Assembly: GCA_945897655.1 (NCBI GenBank)
Contig: CAMDHB010000086.1
Span: 1 to 10,770 of the forward strand
Length of the DNA stretch: 10,770 nt
Reading direction: 5' to 3'
Source: Pseudorhodobacter antarcticus
GTDB lineage: Bacteria > Pseudomonadota > Alphaproteobacteria > Rhodobacterales > Rhodobacteraceae
The notes under the pieces are model-generated. The model was not told where the DNA came from, ran no database searches, and saw only the letters and a list, made by a program, of their open reading frames with translations. Position numbers and translations under genes: made by a program. Position 1 is the stretch's first letter. The number at the start of each line of letters is the position of its first letter. This document shows positions 1 through 5,652 of the stretch, piece after piece.

Positions 1-71
1 GTCGCCATGAAGAGCTGTTGACGCGAGGCGGCCTGTACGCCGACCTTTACCGTTTGCAGTTCCAGGATTAA
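1..71 (+). CDS. 3' end of an ABC transporter ATP-binding/permease gene (partial)
   Basis: Only the last 22 codons and a TAA stop are in the window; the gene begins before base 1. The frame starting at base 3 reads RHEELLTRGGLYADLYRLQF followed by QD and the stop. The pattern HxELLxxGGLYxxLYxxQF is the usual C-terminal tail, just after the H-loop, of MsbA-type half-transporters, in which the ATPase domain follows six membrane helices. Which subfamily it belongs to (lipid A flippase or another exporter) cannot be told from the tail. ygfZ starts 49 bases downstream on the same strand, so the two could be cotranscribed. Confidence 0.75.
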   Translation, partial: RHEELLTRGGLYADLYRLQFQD

Positions 72-76
72 CCCTG

Positions 77-104
77 TTGCATGGTCTGCCTTTGACCCTA
101 TAGC
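77..104 (+). promoter_or_regulatory. weak sigma-70-like promoter candidate for ygfZ
   Basis: TTGCAT and TATAGC are 16 bases apart between the ABC-transporter stop and ygfZ. The first -35 triplet and the TATA of the -10 match the consensus. The predicted start site would lie at about base 111, leaving an unusually short leader with the Shine-Dalgarno at its very beginning. ygfZ may equally be read from the upstream gene. Confidence 0.25.
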
Positions 105-110
105 CTGACC

Positions 111-115
111 AGAGG
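111..115 (+). promoter_or_regulatory. ribosome binding site that decides the ygfZ start
   Basis: AGAGG lies 5 bases before the ATG at 121. An in-frame GTG at 115 overlaps this motif and has no Shine-Dalgarno of its own, so 121 is preferred over 115. Confidence 0.6.
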
Positions 116-120
116 TGCCA

Positions 121-876
121 ATGGATCATCCTGCCCCAACCCGCCGCATCATCAGCCTCACTGGCAAGGACGCCCTGACCTGCTTGCAAGGATTAGTCAG
201 CAATGACGTGATGCCGCTGTCCAAGGCGCCAGGCCTGGTCTGGACTGCCCTTCTCTCGCCGCAGGGCAAGTATCTGGCCGATTTCTTTGTGGTCAACACC
301 GGGTCAGACCTGCTGATTGACCTGCCCGCTGCCTTGGCCGACAGTACCGTGCAGCGCCTTGGCATGTACCGCCTGCGGGCCGACGTGACGCTGACCCCTT
401 CCGCAATTCGGGTGCAGCGCGGCCTTGGGACGCCGCCTGCCGGTGCCTTCGCTGACCCGCGCCATCCCGATCTGGGCTGGCGCCTTTATGGCGATGTCGG
501 CGCCGATCAGGCGGTGGATTGGGATGCGATCCGGGTCACCCATCTGATCCCGGAAAGCGGCATCGAACTGGTTCCGGGTGACAGCTATCTTCTGGAGACC
601 GGGTTCGACCGCCTGCATGGCGTCGATTTCCGCAAAGGCTGCTATGTGGGGCAAGAGGTCACAGCCCGGATGAAGCACAAGACCGAGTTGCGCAAGGGCC
701 TTGTCCGGGTTCGCGTCAGCGCTCCGGTGCCGGTGGGCACCGCTATTCTGTCCGATGGCAAGGAGGCTGGCACGCTCTGGACGCAAGCAGGTGGGTTCGG
801 CATCGCCTACCTGCGCTATGACCGCAGCCAAACCGAGCTGATGGCCGGTCCCACAACGCTCAGCGTCGAAGCCTGA
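121..876 (+). CDS. ygfZ: YgfZ/GcvT-domain folate-binding protein (Fe-S cluster assembly/repair factor)
   Basis: This 251-residue protein belongs to the YgfZ/IBA57 family, tetrahydrofolate-binding proteins with a GcvT-like fold that help build or repair [4Fe-4S] clusters in certain enzymes such as MiaB. The diagnostic family motif K-G-C-Y-x-G-Q-E is intact at residues 172-179, with the essential cysteine at 174. The N-terminal segment (LTGKDALTCLQGLVSNDV, then SPQGKYLADFFV) is typical of the family. It is shorter than the E. coli protein (about 326 residues) but fits alphaproteobacterial members. The ATG at 121 is chosen because of AGAGG at 111-115; a GTG at 115 would add two residues. The stop codon directly abuts the stop of efp on the other strand. 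A NifU-like gene lies about 5 kb away, so Fe-S functions recur in the window but are not linked in an operon. Confidence 0.93.
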   Translation: MDHPAPTRRIISLTGKDALTCLQGLVSNDVMPLSKAPGLVWTALLSPQGKYLADFFVVNTGSDLLIDLPAALADSTVQRLGMYRLRADVTLTPSAIRVQRGLGTPPAGAFADPRHPDLGWRLYGDVGADQAVDWDAIRVTHLIPESGIELVPGDSYLLETGFDRLHGVDFRKGCYVGQEVTARMKHKTELRKGLVRVRVSAPVPVGTAILSDGKEAGTLWTQAGGFGIAYLRYDRSQTELMAGPTTLSVEA

Positions 877-1440
877 TCAGGCGCGTTCCGAATATTCCAT
901 CAGTTCGGTGTGAACGATGATATCCTCATCCGGGCCAATGAACGGCGGGATCATGATGCGGACACCATTGTCAAGAATGGCAGGTTTGAAGCTGTTGGCG
1001 GCAGTCTGGCCCTTTTGAACGGGTTCGGTATCGACCACCTTGCAACGCACCTTCTGCGGAATGGTGACGTTAAGAGGTTCTTCACCAAAATATTGTATCG
1101 TCGCCGTCATCCCATCCTGAAGGAAAGGACGCCGGTCGCCCAGAAGCTCTGCATCAATCTCGGTTTGCTCATAGGTTTCTGAATCCATGAACACCAGGCG
1201 ACCATCGGTTTCGTACAGGAATTGCTGGTCCTTGTTTTCCAGTTCAACCTGATCAACCTTATCCTCTGAACGGAAACGTTCGTTCAGTTTGCGTCCGTCG
1301 CGCAGGTTCTTCAACTCGACCTGCGCAAAGGCCCCGCCCTTACCCGGCTTGACGTGGTTCACCTTGACCGCAGCCCACAAGCCGGAATCATGCTCGATGA
1401 TGAAGCCCGGGCGGATTTCGTTTCCGTTGATCTTGGACAT
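877..1440 (-). CDS. efp: elongation factor P
   Basis: EF-P (187 residues, full length) binds between the ribosomal P and E sites and relieves stalling at polyproline stretches. The N-terminal KOW-like domain carries the tip loop KPGKGGAF with Lys34, the position that is beta-lysylated in E. coli EF-P. Lysine rather than arginine argues against the EarP/rhamnose type. The middle OB domain (about 65-128) and C-terminal OB domain (about 130-185, with PPFIGPDEDIIVHTE) are both present. No modification enzyme gene (epmA, epmB, ymfI-like) is in the window. The gene converges with ygfZ with zero spacing and diverges from the small unknown gene at 1654. Its leader has a hairpin that includes the only visible Shine-Dalgarno (AAGG, 10 bases before ATG). 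Confidence 0.97.
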   Translation of the reverse strand: MSKINGNEIRPGFIIEHDSGLWAAVKVNHVKPGKGGAFAQVELKNLRDGRKLNERFRSEDKVDQVELENKDQQFLYETDGRLVFMDSETYEQTEIDAELLGDRRPFLQDGMTATIQYFGEEPLNVTIPQKVRCKVVDTEPVQKGQTAANSFKPAILDNGVRIMIPPFIGPDEDIIVHTELMEYSERA

Positions 1441-1448
1441 TGTGGCAA

Positions 1449-1465
1449 AACCTTGTCAAAAGGTT
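1449..1465 (-). promoter_or_regulatory. efp leader hairpin covering the Shine-Dalgarno
   Basis: Perfect 6-base inverted repeat AACCTT-GTCAA-AAGGTT on the + strand. In the efp mRNA the 3' arm AAGGUU contains the AAGG that would serve as Shine-Dalgarno, and the 5' arm AACCUU can pair with it. The stem is short (6 bp), so any effect on translation would be modest. Confidence 0.4.
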
Positions 1466-1483
1466 GAAGTTGATTTGACGGAC

Positions 1484-1512
1484 CCTATATCTGGTCGGTT
1501 GACCGCCCACAA
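1484..1512 (-). promoter_or_regulatory. candidate efp promoter
   Basis: Read on the minus strand: TTGTGG (1512-1507), 17 bases, TATAGG (1489-1484). The spacing is ideal and the TATA half of the -10 matches, but the -35 is only half right. It would give a leader of about 35-40 bases containing the 1449-1465 hairpin. Confidence 0.35.
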
Positions 1513-1566
1513 GCCAACTAGATGCTGGGTAGCTAACACAGAGCAATGCAAGAATCGCATAGCTGC

Positions 1567-1602
1567 CATTCAATTAATGACATGACGAATCGTCATTGAA
1601 TG
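1567..1602. promoter_or_regulatory. overlapping palindromes upstream of the 1654 gene, with a central GANTC
   Basis: Two dyads share this region. ATGACGA-A-TCGTCAT (1582-1596) is a perfect palindrome with 7-base arms whose centre is GAATC, a CcrM (GANTC) methylation site. CATTCAAT (1567-1574) pairs with ATTGAATG (1595-1602), an 8-base perfect inverted repeat with an offset centre. The inner dyad covers the candidate -35 element of the downstream gene, as an operator would. The binding protein, if any, is unknown. Confidence 0.45.
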
Positions 1603-1610
1603 GTTACAAG
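1582..1610 (+). promoter_or_regulatory. candidate promoter of the small unknown gene
   Basis: ATGACG (1582-1587), 17 bases, TACAAG (1605-1610); each hexamer matches 4 of 6 consensus bases and the spacing is ideal. The start site would fall near 1617, giving a leader of about 37 bases with AGGA six bases before the ATG at 1654. It overlaps the palindrome at 1582-1596. Confidence 0.4.
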
Positions 1611-1653
1611 CGCGAGACGTCAGAAAAGACAAGAGTAAGAAGTAGGACGCGAC

Positions 1654-1980
1654 ATGGCCGATTTCATAGACAGCACTGCCTTCAACTTTGAACAGGGACA
1701 GCGTGCGCGCAAGCTTTTTGCGGCCGTTGTGCTGGCTGCATTGGATGATGCAATTGCGGATGACAAGAAATACGGCAATGGCCCGGACCAGATCGCCCGC
1801 TGGGCACGTTCGCGCGATGGGCGCGAGGTATTGTCCTGCGCAGGGATTGACCCGAATGAACGTGTCGTAAAGGGTCTGATGGAGTTCGTGTCGAAGGGTG
1901 TCCGCACATCTGTGGCCCTGTCCCGCGAGGAGAGCGAGCGTCGCCATGCCGCCGAACTGGAGCACGCCGAAGCCGCCTGA
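1654..1980 (+). CDS. small conserved-looking protein of unknown function (probably DUF6280 family)
   Basis: 108 residues, soluble, with no signal peptide or membrane segment. It looks all-helical: an N-terminal amphipathic helix (about 13-36, EQGQRARKLFAAVVLAALDD), a conserved-looking turn YGNGPDQIARWARSRDGR (40-57), a single cysteine (62) and a charged C-terminal helix ending in an Arg/Glu/His/Ala-rich tail. It resembles a small protein I recall as widespread in Rhodobacteraceae and labelled DUF6280; that assignment is from memory. No function is known to me. The start is supported by AGGA at a spacing of 6. It is a single-gene unit: its own palindrome-bearing promoter upstream and a strong terminator 23 bases after its stop. 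Confidence 0.8.
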   Translation: MADFIDSTAFNFEQGQRARKLFAAVVLAALDDAIADDKKYGNGPDQIARWARSRDGREVLSCAGIDPNERVVKGLMEFVSKGVRTSVALSREESERRHAAELEHAEAA

Positions 1981-2003
1981 TCTTGGGTTGGACTCGGAAG
2001 CGG

Positions 2004-2029
2004 AAAACGCGCCGTGTCGGGCGCGTTTT
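2004..2029. terminator. bidirectional rho-independent terminator
   Basis: Perfect 10-base arms AAAACGCGCC (2004-2013) and GGCGCGTTTT (2020-2029) around the loop GTGTCG. The GC core is flanked by A4 and T4, so it works on both strands. It ends the 1654-1980 gene on + and, 65 bases past its stop, the 2095-2838 gene on minus. Confidence 0.85.
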
Positions 2030-2094
2030 GCATTTCAGGGGTCATTGGAACAATTTCCGGCAGTTCGGCGAACCCAGTTTGGCAGATACTACGC

Positions 2095-2838
2095 CTAGTC
2101 CATATCCTGCGTTGCCAAAGCACGTGCAATCTCGGCCCGGACAAGCTTGCGAACGTTGCGGGTGATCCGTTCGCCAAGGCCGCCCTGCAATTCTTCACGG
2201 ATCATGTCACGCACCAGAGTCCGCAAAACCTCCTCGTCAAAGGTCACGGAATCGACATCCCGGGCAAGGTCGTCCACCTCCTCGGCGCGCAGTTCAGCCA
2301 AAGCTTCGGCTTCGGCCTGATCCGCCCACATGCTGTCTGGTTCGTCGATGGGGTGGTCATGAACCTCTTCCAGTTCCACCGACATCTCAGCGTCTTCCTG
2401 CGCCCAGGATGGGGTGGGTTGCGGCTCCGCTGCAAAGACAGGCGGGGCGTACGCAGGCTTGGCGGGTTGAACCGGCGTCCGTGCCACTTCGGACCAATCC
2501 ATGGCAACCACCAGCGGGGCAGGATCCCCCACTTCCGATTCCCATTCGGCATCCTGATCTTCTACAGCGCGTTCCAGCGTCGCAAAGCTTTTCTCAACAC
2601 CCAGATGCAGGCGGGGCAACGGCACTGAGCGGGGTGATGGTTCCACAGGTTCAACGGCGACAGGGGCAGGAACAACGCGAAAGGCCTGTGTCAGCAAAAG
2701 CTTTTCATCCAGCTTTTTTGCCTGAACAGGCTTTTTTGCCTCAACAGGACGCGTGCCGGGGCGCAAATCTTCGGACACAAGCCGACGAATAGATGACAAC
2801 ACATCCTCGATTTCGACAGAACTCATGGCTTCGGACAT
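2095..2838 (-). CDS. PopZ/DUF2497-like protein (putative polar organizing protein)
   Basis: 247 residues with the three-part plan of PopZ-type proteins. There is a short N-terminal helix, IEDVLSSIRRLVSEDLRP (about 10-27); a long Pro/Glu/Asp/Ala-rich disordered middle (about 45-195); and C-terminal helices, LRTLVRDMIREELQGGLGER then ITRNVRKLVRAEIARAL (about 206-243). In Caulobacter, PopZ self-assembles at the cell pole through its C-terminal helices, and the N-terminal helix binds partners such as ParB. Family membership is inferred from this architecture and the N-terminal motif; true orthology is not proven. GGAGGG lies 11 bases before the first ATG; the ATG at 2826 has no site of its own. 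Residues 31-42 are a tandem repeat, PVEAKK-PVQAKK. A good promoter lies upstream, so it is probably transcribed separately from tolC. Confidence 0.65.
   Translation of the reverse strand: MSEAMSSVEIEDVLSSIRRLVSEDLRPGTRPVEAKKPVQAKKLDEKLLLTQAFRVVPAPVAVEPVEPSPRSVPLPRLHLGVEKSFATLERAVEDQDAEWESEVGDPAPLVVAMDWSEVARTPVQPAKPAYAPPVFAAEPQPTPSWAQEDAEMSVELEEVHDHPIDEPDSMWADQAEAEALAELRAEEVDDLARDVDSVTFDEEVLRTLVRDMIREELQGGLGERITRNVRKLVRAEIARALATQDMD
2712..2747 (-). repeat. tandem 18-bp duplication with two A-AAA-AAG heptamers
   Basis: Two adjacent 18-base units (2712-2729 and 2730-2747) differ at one base and encode PVQAKK and PVEAKK (residues 31-42 of the PopZ-like protein). Each unit contains A AAA AAG in the zero frame (GCA AAA AAG), on the minus strand at 2737-2731 and 2719-2713, the same slippery heptamer used in E. 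coli dnaX. A -1 shift at the first site would hit a TGA nine codons later. Confidence 0.8.
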
Positions 2839-2876
2839 TCGCGCTCAAACCCTCCGGAACCGGCAGCGTTTCATTG

Positions 2877-2905
2877 AGTGTAGATCAGACCCTGTCGAGA
2901 CTCAA
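2877..2905 (-). promoter_or_regulatory. promoter of the PopZ-like gene
   Basis: Minus strand: TTGAGT (2905-2900), exactly 17 bases, TACACT (2882-2877). Each hexamer matches 4 of 6 consensus bases, including the most conserved ones. The predicted leader is about 30 bases and carries GGAGGG at 2855-2850. Confidence 0.55.
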
Positions 2906-2952
2906 GGAATTGACGCAGCGAACTTTCCCTAAGCGGTATGGGTGCGCCGGCA

Positions 2953-4389
2953 CTATTTTCCCAGCGATTTCAGGATCCGGTCCAGCTTTGCGCCACGCGC
3001 GCTGGTGGCTGGCGCAGATTTGACCGCGTTCAGATAAACCGACGGGTCATAGGTCGGGATGCCTAGGCGCAGGTGATCCACGGTCAGCAGCCCCATCGCG
3101 GACAAAAGCTGGTACTGGCTGATGTAAAGGTTGGCCGCGGCTTGCAGGCGGCTGGCCTTGGCCGACAACAGGTCCTGATCTGCATCCAGCACGTCCAGAA
3201 TGGTGCGCGAGCCAAGCTCCGCCTCTTGCTTGATCCCGTCATAGGCCGCTTGCGCTGCGGCGATCTGCTGGTCGCCCGCCTCAATCGACGCGTTCGCAAC
3301 CAGGATATTCGACCAAGCCCGGCCGACCGCCTGATCCACATTGACGCCGGTCTGCTGCAACCCGGCCATGGCCGACTGATGCTGCGCAATCGCCTTGCGA
3401 AACGCCGAGGACAACCGCCCACCAGCAAAGATCGTCTGCTTCATGCTGACGCCCAGACGTTCCGAAATTGGACCAGAACTGCCCGACACAAGGGGCAGCA
3501 AGCCGTCGCCGGAATAGGTCTGCGACAGGGAGGCGGAGCCTTCCAAAGTCGGCAACATCTCTTTGCGGGCCAGTTCGACGCCCAGTTCAGCCGCCTTGGC
3601 CTGATGCTGCGCCTGCAACACGACCGGATGGCTGCGCAGGGCAATTCCGCGCGCAGCATCAAGGCTGCTGGCGGTTGCGGGCCGTTCGGGCAAACCGCTC
3701 AACTGACCGGGGTAATGGCCGATGGTGGCCTTGTAGGCCTCTCGTGCCACGTTGTAATTGCCCTGTGCCGCTGCAAGCGCTGCATTGGCCGAAGCCAGTT
3801 GCGCCTCTGCAAGGGCCACTTCGGTCCGGGTCACCTCGCCCACCTCAAACCGGTCACGCGCCGCGCGCAGATCTTGTGTGATCAGCCGCACGTTTGATTC
3901 CTGCGCTGCCACGAGTTCGGACTGAAGCCCAAGGGTGACATAGGCGGTCACCGCATCCAGCAGCACATCCTGCTCGACACTCACCAAGGATTGCTGACTG
4001 GCCTGAACCAGTTCGTTACGCGCCGCGACAGACAGCTTGCCACGACCGAAATCAAAAAGGTCCATCGAGGCGATCAGTGACAGCGTATTCGTCGTCGCGA
4101 AATCCGACTTGCCCGGCGCAACCAAGGCGCCGCCAAAGAGCACAGTTGAAGAACTGGGATTGTACACGCCGCTTGTCGCAATATCGACAGAATAGCTTAG
4201 GACCGGCTTCAGCGTTCCAACAGCCGTTGCCAGATCCTCATCCGCCGCCCGTAAGATAGCCTGATTCTGGGTCAGCAAGTTGGAGTTGCGGTATGCTGAA
4301 ATCAGTGCGTCGGTCAGGGTTTCGGCATACAGGGTCAAGGGCGAAACGCTCATCAGACCGGCCGCAACAATAGTCCAGATTTTCCGCAT
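2953..4389 (-). CDS. tolC: TolC-family outer-membrane efflux/type I secretion channel
   Basis: 478 residues from the ATG at 4389. TolC trimers form the outer-membrane barrel and periplasmic helical tunnel used by type I secretion and RND/ABC efflux pumps. A signal peptide is clear (MRK, a hydrophobic core, then cleavage after LYA before ETLTDAL). Two OEP repeats follow: ETLTDALISAYRNSNLLTQ opens the first and ARGIALRSHPVVLQAQHQAK the second. Long Ala/Gln/Glu-rich helical stretches and the late segment LGSRTILDVLDADQDLLSAK are characteristic. The ATG at 4389 has GGGG six bases upstream and gives a cleaner signal peptide; an in-frame ATG at 4401 would add MGCK. The gene follows the methyltransferase-like gene with a 67-base gap and no terminator, so the two are probably cotranscribed. 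No pump or secreted substrate gene is in the window. Confidence 0.93.
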   Translation of the reverse strand: MRKIWTIVAAGLMSVSPLTLYAETLTDALISAYRNSNLLTQNQAILRAADEDLATAVGTLKPVLSYSVDIATSGVYNPSSSTVLFGGALVAPGKSDFATTNTLSLIASMDLFDFGRGKLSVAARNELVQASQQSLVSVEQDVLLDAVTAYVTLGLQSELVAAQESNVRLITQDLRAARDRFEVGEVTRTEVALAEAQLASANAALAAAQGNYNVAREAYKATIGHYPGQLSGLPERPATASSLDAARGIALRSHPVVLQAQHQAKAAELGVELARKEMLPTLEGSASLSQTYSGDGLLPLVSGSSGPISERLGVSMKQTIFAGGRLSSAFRKAIAQHQSAMAGLQQTGVNVDQAVGRAWSNILVANASIEAGDQQIAAAQAAYDGIKQEAELGSRTILDVLDADQDLLSAKASRLQAAANLYISQYQLLSAMGLLTVDHLRLGIPTYDPSVYLNAVKSAPATSARGAKLDRILKSLGK

Positions 4390-4456
4390 CTTACACCCCA
4401 TGAAGCAGTCCGATCAGACAGGCGCGGTGCGATCCGCCGCCTACCCCAGTTGACGT

Positions 4457-5107
4457 CTATAGAACAAATGTAGCGCGCGCCTCGAATCCAGGAAGGACCG
4501 GAGCCGTCGCATTGAAGGCATAACGCCATGTCACGGCGCCGTCCTGTTTGTGACCGATGCGGGCGATGCCCAGCGCACCCTCCATGAAGATCGCGCCGAT
4601 ACGCCCGCCTTCCTTGACCTGCGCAAGAATGGCATCGGGCATCACCGCAACCGCACCTTCCACGATGATCGCATCATAGGGGCCATCCGCCGGCGCACCG
4701 GCGTGAAGTGGTGCCGTCACCACCTTGACCGCTTCGCAGCCAGCAGCATTCAGCCTTTCGCGCGCAATCGCGGCAAGACCGGCCTCCTCGACCGCGACGA
4801 CCTGGGCACCCAGTGCCGTCAGGACAGCAGCGCCGTAACCAAGTCCCGCAGCCAGATCCAGCACCCTCTCGCCGGGTTGCACATCCACACTATCCAGAAG
4901 CTTGGCCAGACTGCGTGCCTCCAGCACCACGCGGCGGTCACCCAACGGGATGTTCAAGCCCGCATAGGCTGCCTCGCGCCGCGCATCGGGGACGAAATCT
5001 TCCCGCATGACGGACAGCATGGCCGAGATTAACTGAAACTTGGTCACGTCCGACGGGCGTACCTGTGTGTCGACCATCATGATCCGGCGGGTGGAAAAAT
5101 CGTTCAT
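4457..5107 (-). CDS. protein-L-isoaspartate O-methyltransferase-like protein
   Basis: 216 residues from the ATG at 5107. It is a class I SAM-dependent methyltransferase of the PCMT family. Motif I is DLAAGLGY (84-91), the acidic residue after beta-2 is in AVEE (105-108), motif II is PYDAIIVEGAV (143-153) and motif III follows as VKEGGRIGAIF. The FVPDARREAAY region (38-48) matches the canonical pre-motif FVP. However, the GQTISQP segment that lines the isoaspartyl site in E. coli Pcm is replaced by DRRVVLEA (57-64), and the C-terminal RFVPL segment is absent. Repair activity on isoaspartate is therefore doubtful; this is an alphaproteobacterial subfamily. An ATG at 5137 would add ten residues, but homologues I recall begin near MxDF-xxRRxMMVDTQVRP. 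Shine-Dalgarno signals for both starts are weak. It lies directly upstream of tolC. Confidence 0.8.
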   Translation of the reverse strand: MNDFSTRRIMMVDTQVRPSDVTKFQLISAMLSVMREDFVPDARREAAYAGLNIPLGDRRVVLEARSLAKLLDSVDVQPGERVLDLAAGLGYGAAVLTALGAQVVAVEEAGLAAIARERLNAAGCEAVKVVTAPLHAGAPADGPYDAIIVEGAVAVMPDAILAQVKEGGRIGAIFMEGALGIARIGHKQDGAVTWRYAFNATAPVLPGFEARATFVL

Positions 5108-5151
5108 TCGGTTGCTCTTGCGGTCGGTAATTGCCATGATGTCTTGCCACA

Positions 5152-5170
5152 GTTGCCGTCAGGGGGCAAC
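5152..5170 (-). other. short inverted repeat upstream of the methyltransferase-like gene
   Basis: GTTGCC (5152-5157) and GGCAAC (5165-5170) are perfect 6-base arms with a 7-base loop. On the minus strand, GGCAA then recurs twice more within 30 bases. There is no U tract, so it is not a terminator for hisI. It may be an operator or leader hairpin; no function can be assigned. Confidence 0.3.
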
Positions 5171-5237
5171 GGGCGATGCACGCAGGCGTGATCAACACTG
5201 CGCGAAATGCACATATCGCGGCGCGTCATGCGTCGTG

Positions 5238-5585
5238 TTACACAATCTCGACCTCGGCGCCATCGCGAAGGGCCGTGTAAAAGCAGGTGCGCCGGTTGGT
5301 GTGGCAGGCCGGGCCGCTTTGGTCAACCAGCACCAACAGACAGTCACGGTCGCAGTCGATCCGCAGTTCCACTAGGGTTTGAACGTGACCCGACGTCTCG
5401 CCCTTGACCCAGAACGCGGCGCGCGACCGCGACCAATAGGTCACGCTGCCGCTGGCCAAAGTGCGGGCCACAGCTTCGGCGTTCATCCAGGCAAACATCA
5501 AAACCTCGCCCGAGGCATTGTCTTGCGTGATGCACGGGATCAGACCGCGTGCATCATAATTCAGGGTGGTTGTGTCAAAAGCCAT
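5238..5585 (-). CDS. hisI: phosphoribosyl-AMP cyclohydrolase
   Basis: 115 residues, a stand-alone HisI. It opens the purine ring of PR-AMP in the third step of histidine biosynthesis, in the cytoplasm. The metal site is complete: DCDRDC (77-82) supplies Asp77/79/81 for Mg and Cys78 for Zn, and ACHTNRRTCFY (93-103) supplies Cys94 and Cys101. The substrate region with W51-S52-R53-S54-R55 and the G-E-T-S-G-H motif (62-67) is intact. There is no fused HisE (PR-ATP pyrophosphatase) domain, as is usual in alphaproteobacteria. A very good AAGGAG sits six bases before the ATG (5597-5592). No other his gene is nearby. It diverges from the NifU-like gene across 67 bases and precedes the methyltransferase-like gene by 130 bases. 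Confidence 0.97.
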   Translation of the reverse strand: MAFDTTTLNYDARGLIPCITQDNASGEVLMFAWMNAEAVARTLASGSVTYWSRSRAAFWVKGETSGHVQTLVELRIDCDRDCLLVLVDQSGPACHTNRRTCFYTALRDGAEVEIV

Positions 5586-5652
5586 TCAGTTCTCCTTGGC
5601 GGGCGGGGCCATGCAGCCTATCTATGGCGGGTAACCCCGGAAAGCCAACCAG

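Noticed and set aside
304..831. 175-codon open frame on minus inside ygfZ
   Set aside because: It is fully antisense to a clear ygfZ, and its composition follows the GC-rich third positions of the real frame. No ribosome site or recognisable motif.
1388..1573. 61-codon frame with a hydrophobic start in the efp leader, minus strand
   Set aside because: It needs a TTG start with no Shine-Dalgarno, overlaps efp in another frame, and lies across the probable efp promoter.
1574..1577. TTAA as half of a CtrA box (TTAA-N7-TTAA)
   Set aside because: No second TTAA at the required spacing on either side.
2063..2073. GTTCG-G-CGAAC dyad as a LexA-like site
   Set aside because: The half-sites are inverted with the wrong spacing for alphaproteobacterial LexA, and it lies at a convergent gene end where no promoter is expected.
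2014..2628. 204-codon open frame on + across the terminator and the PopZ-like gene
   Set aside because: It starts inside the terminator hairpin and runs antisense to a gene with promoter and ribosome site. No family features.
3073..3897. 274-codon open frame on + opposite tolC
   Set aside because: Antisense shadow of tolC with Arg/Gln/His-rich composition typical of such frames.
5201..5220. CGCGA/TCGCG inverted repeat after hisI as a terminator
   Set aside because: Arms are only 5 bases with a 10-base loop and there is no U tract on either strand.
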